DNA from: Astropecten irregularis
Lineage: Eukaryota > Echinodermata > Asteroidea > Paxillosida > Astropectinidae
Assembly (NCBI GenBank): GCA_963971285.1
Contig: OZ020254.1
Location: forward strand, 8,246,001-8,310,000
Reading direction: 5' to 3'
Length of the DNA: 64,000 nt
Part shown: positions 63,786 through 64,000 of the stretch, piece after piece
Layout of the letters: each line of letters opens with the position of its first letter
Position numbering within the stretch: the stretch's first letter is position 1
Notes under the pieces: generated by a model
The model's database searches: none
The model's input: only the letters and a program-made list of their open reading frames with translations
What the model was told of the DNA's origin: nothing
Position numbers and translations under genes: made by a program

Positions 63786-64000
63786 TTAGACTATGAGACA
63801 CTTTTTTCTGTTAGAGTTTGAAATTTCTCCCTCAATACTTAAGTAATCGAGCTGAAACTTGCACGAAATGTAGCCCCAGATGAACTCTACAGGAAAGTAT
63901 GAGCTGTGCCAAATTCCAAAGTCATGTTCATGGCCGAAAATCCAAATATAGCACCACACGCTATGCGACAAAACGGCAGAGCACGCGGCAAAAAAAACCC
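63786..64000 (+). repeat. Truncated monomer at the right edge
   Basis: The last unit is cut four or five bases before its expected end, just after the A-run and ccc. The array therefore continues to the right with no sign of a boundary. Confidence 0.93.

Larger units (their letters stand above)
1..64000. repeat. Satellite DNA array, ~218-bp monomer, single family
   Basis: The whole window is made of tandem copies of one unit, all in the same orientation and with no intervening unique sequence. Using the TTAG motif as the unit start, I mark 293 starts from 123 to 63786, with a mean spacing of 218.0 bp. Usual unit lengths are 216, 217, 219, 220 and 221 bp, depending mainly on the A-run near the 3' end. 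Neighbouring units differ at a modest number of recurrent positions. Large blocks of several units are duplicated nearly perfectly, which defines higher-order repeats. Satellites of this kind are known from centromeres, pericentromeres and heterochromatic knobs; which of these applies cannot be decided from sequence alone. I do not recognise the family by name. No canonical CENP-B box, transposon or gene is visible. Confidence 0.98.
41268..64000. repeat. Right domain: trimer-based, variable-length higher-order repeats
   Basis: A recurrent three-unit module organises this part: a unit with AATAAA at positions 160-165; then a unit with ttttttatg and ttcttcctc; then a unit with cttatgcaatcgaactg. 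The second member starts at 43235, 44325, 45635, 47382, 49786, 51532, 52845, 53282, 55032, 55691, 58093, 58752, 60500 and 61159. Spacings range from 437 to 2404 bp, all close to multiples of 218. Between modules lie other units marked gatgctccctac, gatgatgtctac, gatgctctctac or ctctaaatgaaag. Local duplications include 42141-42577/42578-43014 (437 bp), 44325-45634/45635-46944 (1310 bp) and about 690 bp repeated at 873-bp spacing from 49846 to 51408, marked by the private gacacaac. Confidence 0.82.

Noticed and set aside
1-64000. Hundreds of 61-89 codon open frames on the minus strand and 62-70 codon frames on the plus strand, looking like a tandem gene family of small cysteine-rich proteins
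   Set aside because: They overlap each other on opposite strands in the same repeat unit, and start and stop at fixed repeat positions. The variable sites change amino acids freely, with no excess of silent changes. Unit lengths vary by one or two bases without regard to reading frame. This fits chance open frames in a satellite, not coding sequence.
1-64000. CRISPR array
   Set aside because: Units are about 218 bp and directly adjacent, with no unique spacers between short repeats. There are no cas-like genes.
1-64000. rDNA spacer or subtelomeric repeat
   Set aside because: I saw no rRNA gene sequence, no telomere-type short repeat and no promoter-like spacer unit in 64 kb.
1-64000. Pure assembly artefact (false duplication)
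   Set aside because: Some blocks are nearly identical and could be suspected, but most neighbouring copies differ by private substitutions, fused units or extra units. A wholesale artefact is unlikely, although the youngest pairs (1969 and 1530 bp) still need read support.
1-64000. Assignment to a named satellite or species
   Set aside because: The unit did not match any satellite I can recall with confidence. The plant-like impression rests on wording alone and is too weak for a call.

Overview
The window is one uninterrupted block of eukaryotic satellite DNA. A single repeat family with a unit of about 218 bp runs head-to-tail in one orientation from base 1 to base 64000. Taking the TTAG at 343 as position 1 of a unit, I place 293 unit starts between 123 and 63786. 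That gives 292 complete monomers (mean 218.0 bp, usual range 215-223, plus seven 206-bp variants) and a truncated unit at each edge. I see no protein-coding gene, tRNA, rRNA, transposon, telomere repeat or unique sequence. Short open frames of 61-89 codons recur on both strands, but they are by-products of the repeat and I do not annotate them as genes. The reference unit is about 44% GC.

Organism: an array this long and homogeneous, with higher-order repeats (HORs), suggests a long-read assembly of a eukaryotic centromere, pericentromere or heterochromatic knob. I do not recognise the satellite. The wording of parts of the unit gives a weak impression of plant satellites, but this is not evidence for any taxon.

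Layout. (1) 1-10.4 kb: groups of 3 to 11 monomers duplicated with periods of 656, 2399 and 1530 bp. (2) 10.4-15.6 kb: a mosaic of pieces shared with blocks on either side. (3) 15.6-24.9 kb: the clearest HOR, four successive copies of a 10-11 monomer unit (2382, 2383, 2161 and 2382 bp), each headed by an odd 206-bp monomer. (4) 24.9-28.4 kb: a 1520-bp duplication and an 858-bp-spaced repeat. (5) About 28.4 kb: a sharp change of monomer variants. (6) 28.4-37.3 kb: a second variant set in mosaic order. (7) 37.3-41.3 kb: a 1969-bp tandem duplication of nine monomers. (8) 41.3-64 kb: a third organisation built around a recurrent trimer, one member of which carries AATAAA, spaced at anywhere from 2 to 14 monomers.

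No genes act together here; the biology is that of repeat turnover. Hybrid monomers, private mutations shared between neighbouring blocks, and exchangeable 3' ends all point to unequal exchange and gene conversion. The most distinctive signal is the 206-bp variant. In it, 25 bases have been replaced by 11 bases, creating a 13-base inverted copy of the monomer's own start. This looks like a template-switch event that was later amplified with the HOR.
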